Below are positions 63,370 to 64,000 of a DNA stretch of 64,000 nt, in pieces. Position numbers and translations under genes: made by a program. The DNA is taken from the NCBI GenBank assembly GCA_002633025.1, contig NMRB01000346.1:339705-403704 (forward strand), given 5' to 3'. The notes beneath the pieces are model-generated. The model was not told where the DNA came from. It did no database searches and worked only from the letters and a program-made list of their open reading frames with translations. Position 1 is the stretch's first letter, and each line of letters begins with the position of its first letter. The DNA comes from Notospermus geniculatus (Eukaryota; Nemertea; Pilidiophora; Heteronemertea; Lineidae).

Positions 63370-63702
63370 ATCTGCAATACACAAGAGCAATTGTTTGGCC
63401 ACCTTTTCCCCCTTTTGCTGATGTTTTAGAAAATGACTCTTCGGGATGGGTCCTCTTGAAACCATTCCAATTCAGCATTGCACGCCAACAAACACAGTAG
63501 GCCTACTATTGTGAACTTTTCATCTATCGATGGCCCAGTCTCGGGCTCGACTTCAAGTTTCCGTTTTATTATGAGCTGACCTCTGACCTGATTTGCATAC
63601 GGAAATCTTACATTCGGCAATGTCCGGTTGTCGTAGACGAACAATTTTGATCGGCGACATTGCATATTATATGAATTCCCATTGTGTTATGCAGATTGAG
63701 GG

Positions 63703-63727
63703 GGAGAGGTGAGAGGTGAGAGGTGAG
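63703..63727. repeat. Short (gagaggt)n array
   Basis: Three to four copies of the 7-mer gagaggt/gaggtga in a row. A plain microsatellite. Confidence 0.8.
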
Positions 63728-64000
63728 CGGCTGGGAGGTCAAACTATATAGAGTGTAGCAGTTCATTTTGGAAGGATATACGATTCTCAGCGATTCGTAC
63801 CAAATGATTCCACATTTTATGATGTCTATATTATTGCTGAAAATACATTTTATTGTAAGGCGCTGCTATGGTAGACTCATTCACTATCGGATAAAGACTC
63901 AGATGTTCTCTCCGTTGTGGGCAGATGGCGCACTTGACGAATCTGTGATTCCATTTCTTAACTCGAGTCCCTCTTGACCGTTGACCCCGTCTGAATATCA

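Larger units (their letters stand above)
60920..64000. other. 3' flank of the lectin gene, no gene recognised
   Basis: Open frames here (for example 61073-61345 and 62710-62937 on the minus strand) carry no recognised domain. The region contains two TIR elements and a short (aggtgag)n array, listed separately. An imperfect hairpin lies at about 62828-62911 (actggtacccggtccta with taggatcaggtactagt). Confidence 0.5.

Noticed and set aside
1-64000. CRISPR arrays, prokaryotic operons, rRNA genes, reverse transcriptase, transposase or viral genes
   Set aside because: None seen. The window is eukaryotic, and all the mobile elements found lack coding capacity.

Overview
This is eukaryotic genomic DNA from an animal. 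The evidence is GT-AG introns with consistent phases, secreted multidomain exons, dense small inverted-repeat transposons and assembly gaps (four single n and one 239-base N run). Frequent acatgta and aggcct words, a fucolectin plus PAN gene and a full-length CTTNBP2 gene point to a marine invertebrate deuterostome, perhaps amphioxus or sea urchin. The species cannot be fixed from sequence alone.

Layout. (1) 1-24.9 kb: a block of about 12 kb present twice in direct tandem order (A 448-13328, B 13330-24752). Each copy carries the last exons of a plus-strand gene for a probable secreted or membrane-anchored protein. The A/B junction falls inside the last exon, so copy A loses the hydrophobic C-terminus that copy B keeps. 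The copies differ by at least five transposon-like insertions, yet share a nearly identical stretch around the exons; this is either a real duplication or two haplotypes placed in series. (2) 24.9-28.4 kb: a second direct repeat of about 0.92 kb, each unit followed by a minisatellite, with n at the joins. (3) 28.4-31.8 kb: no gene recognised; likely 3' flank. (4) 31.8-57.7 kb, minus strand: a complete CTTNBP2 gene, reconstructed as 18 coding exons whose phases all match, encoding 1673 aa. It has the N-terminal coiled coil, a proline-rich linker, ankyrin repeats and a C-terminal P-loop ATPase-like module. Its introns hold many foldback elements and two minisatellites. (5) 57.7-59.6 kb: the head-to-head intergenic region, interrupted by the N run. 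(6) 59.6-60.9 kb, plus strand: three exons of a secreted lectin-like gene (fucolectin-type F5/8C domain plus PAN/apple domain). (7) 60.9-64 kb: no gene; a 607-bp TA-flanked element with a tRNA-like module and a TTAA-flanked element.

The three genes do not form an obvious pathway. The duplicated gene and CTTNBP2 converge; CTTNBP2 and the lectin gene diverge. The best-supported result is the CTTNBP2 model. The most interesting is the paired structure at 1-25 kb, where one breakpoint predicts an anchored-to-secreted change if it is real.
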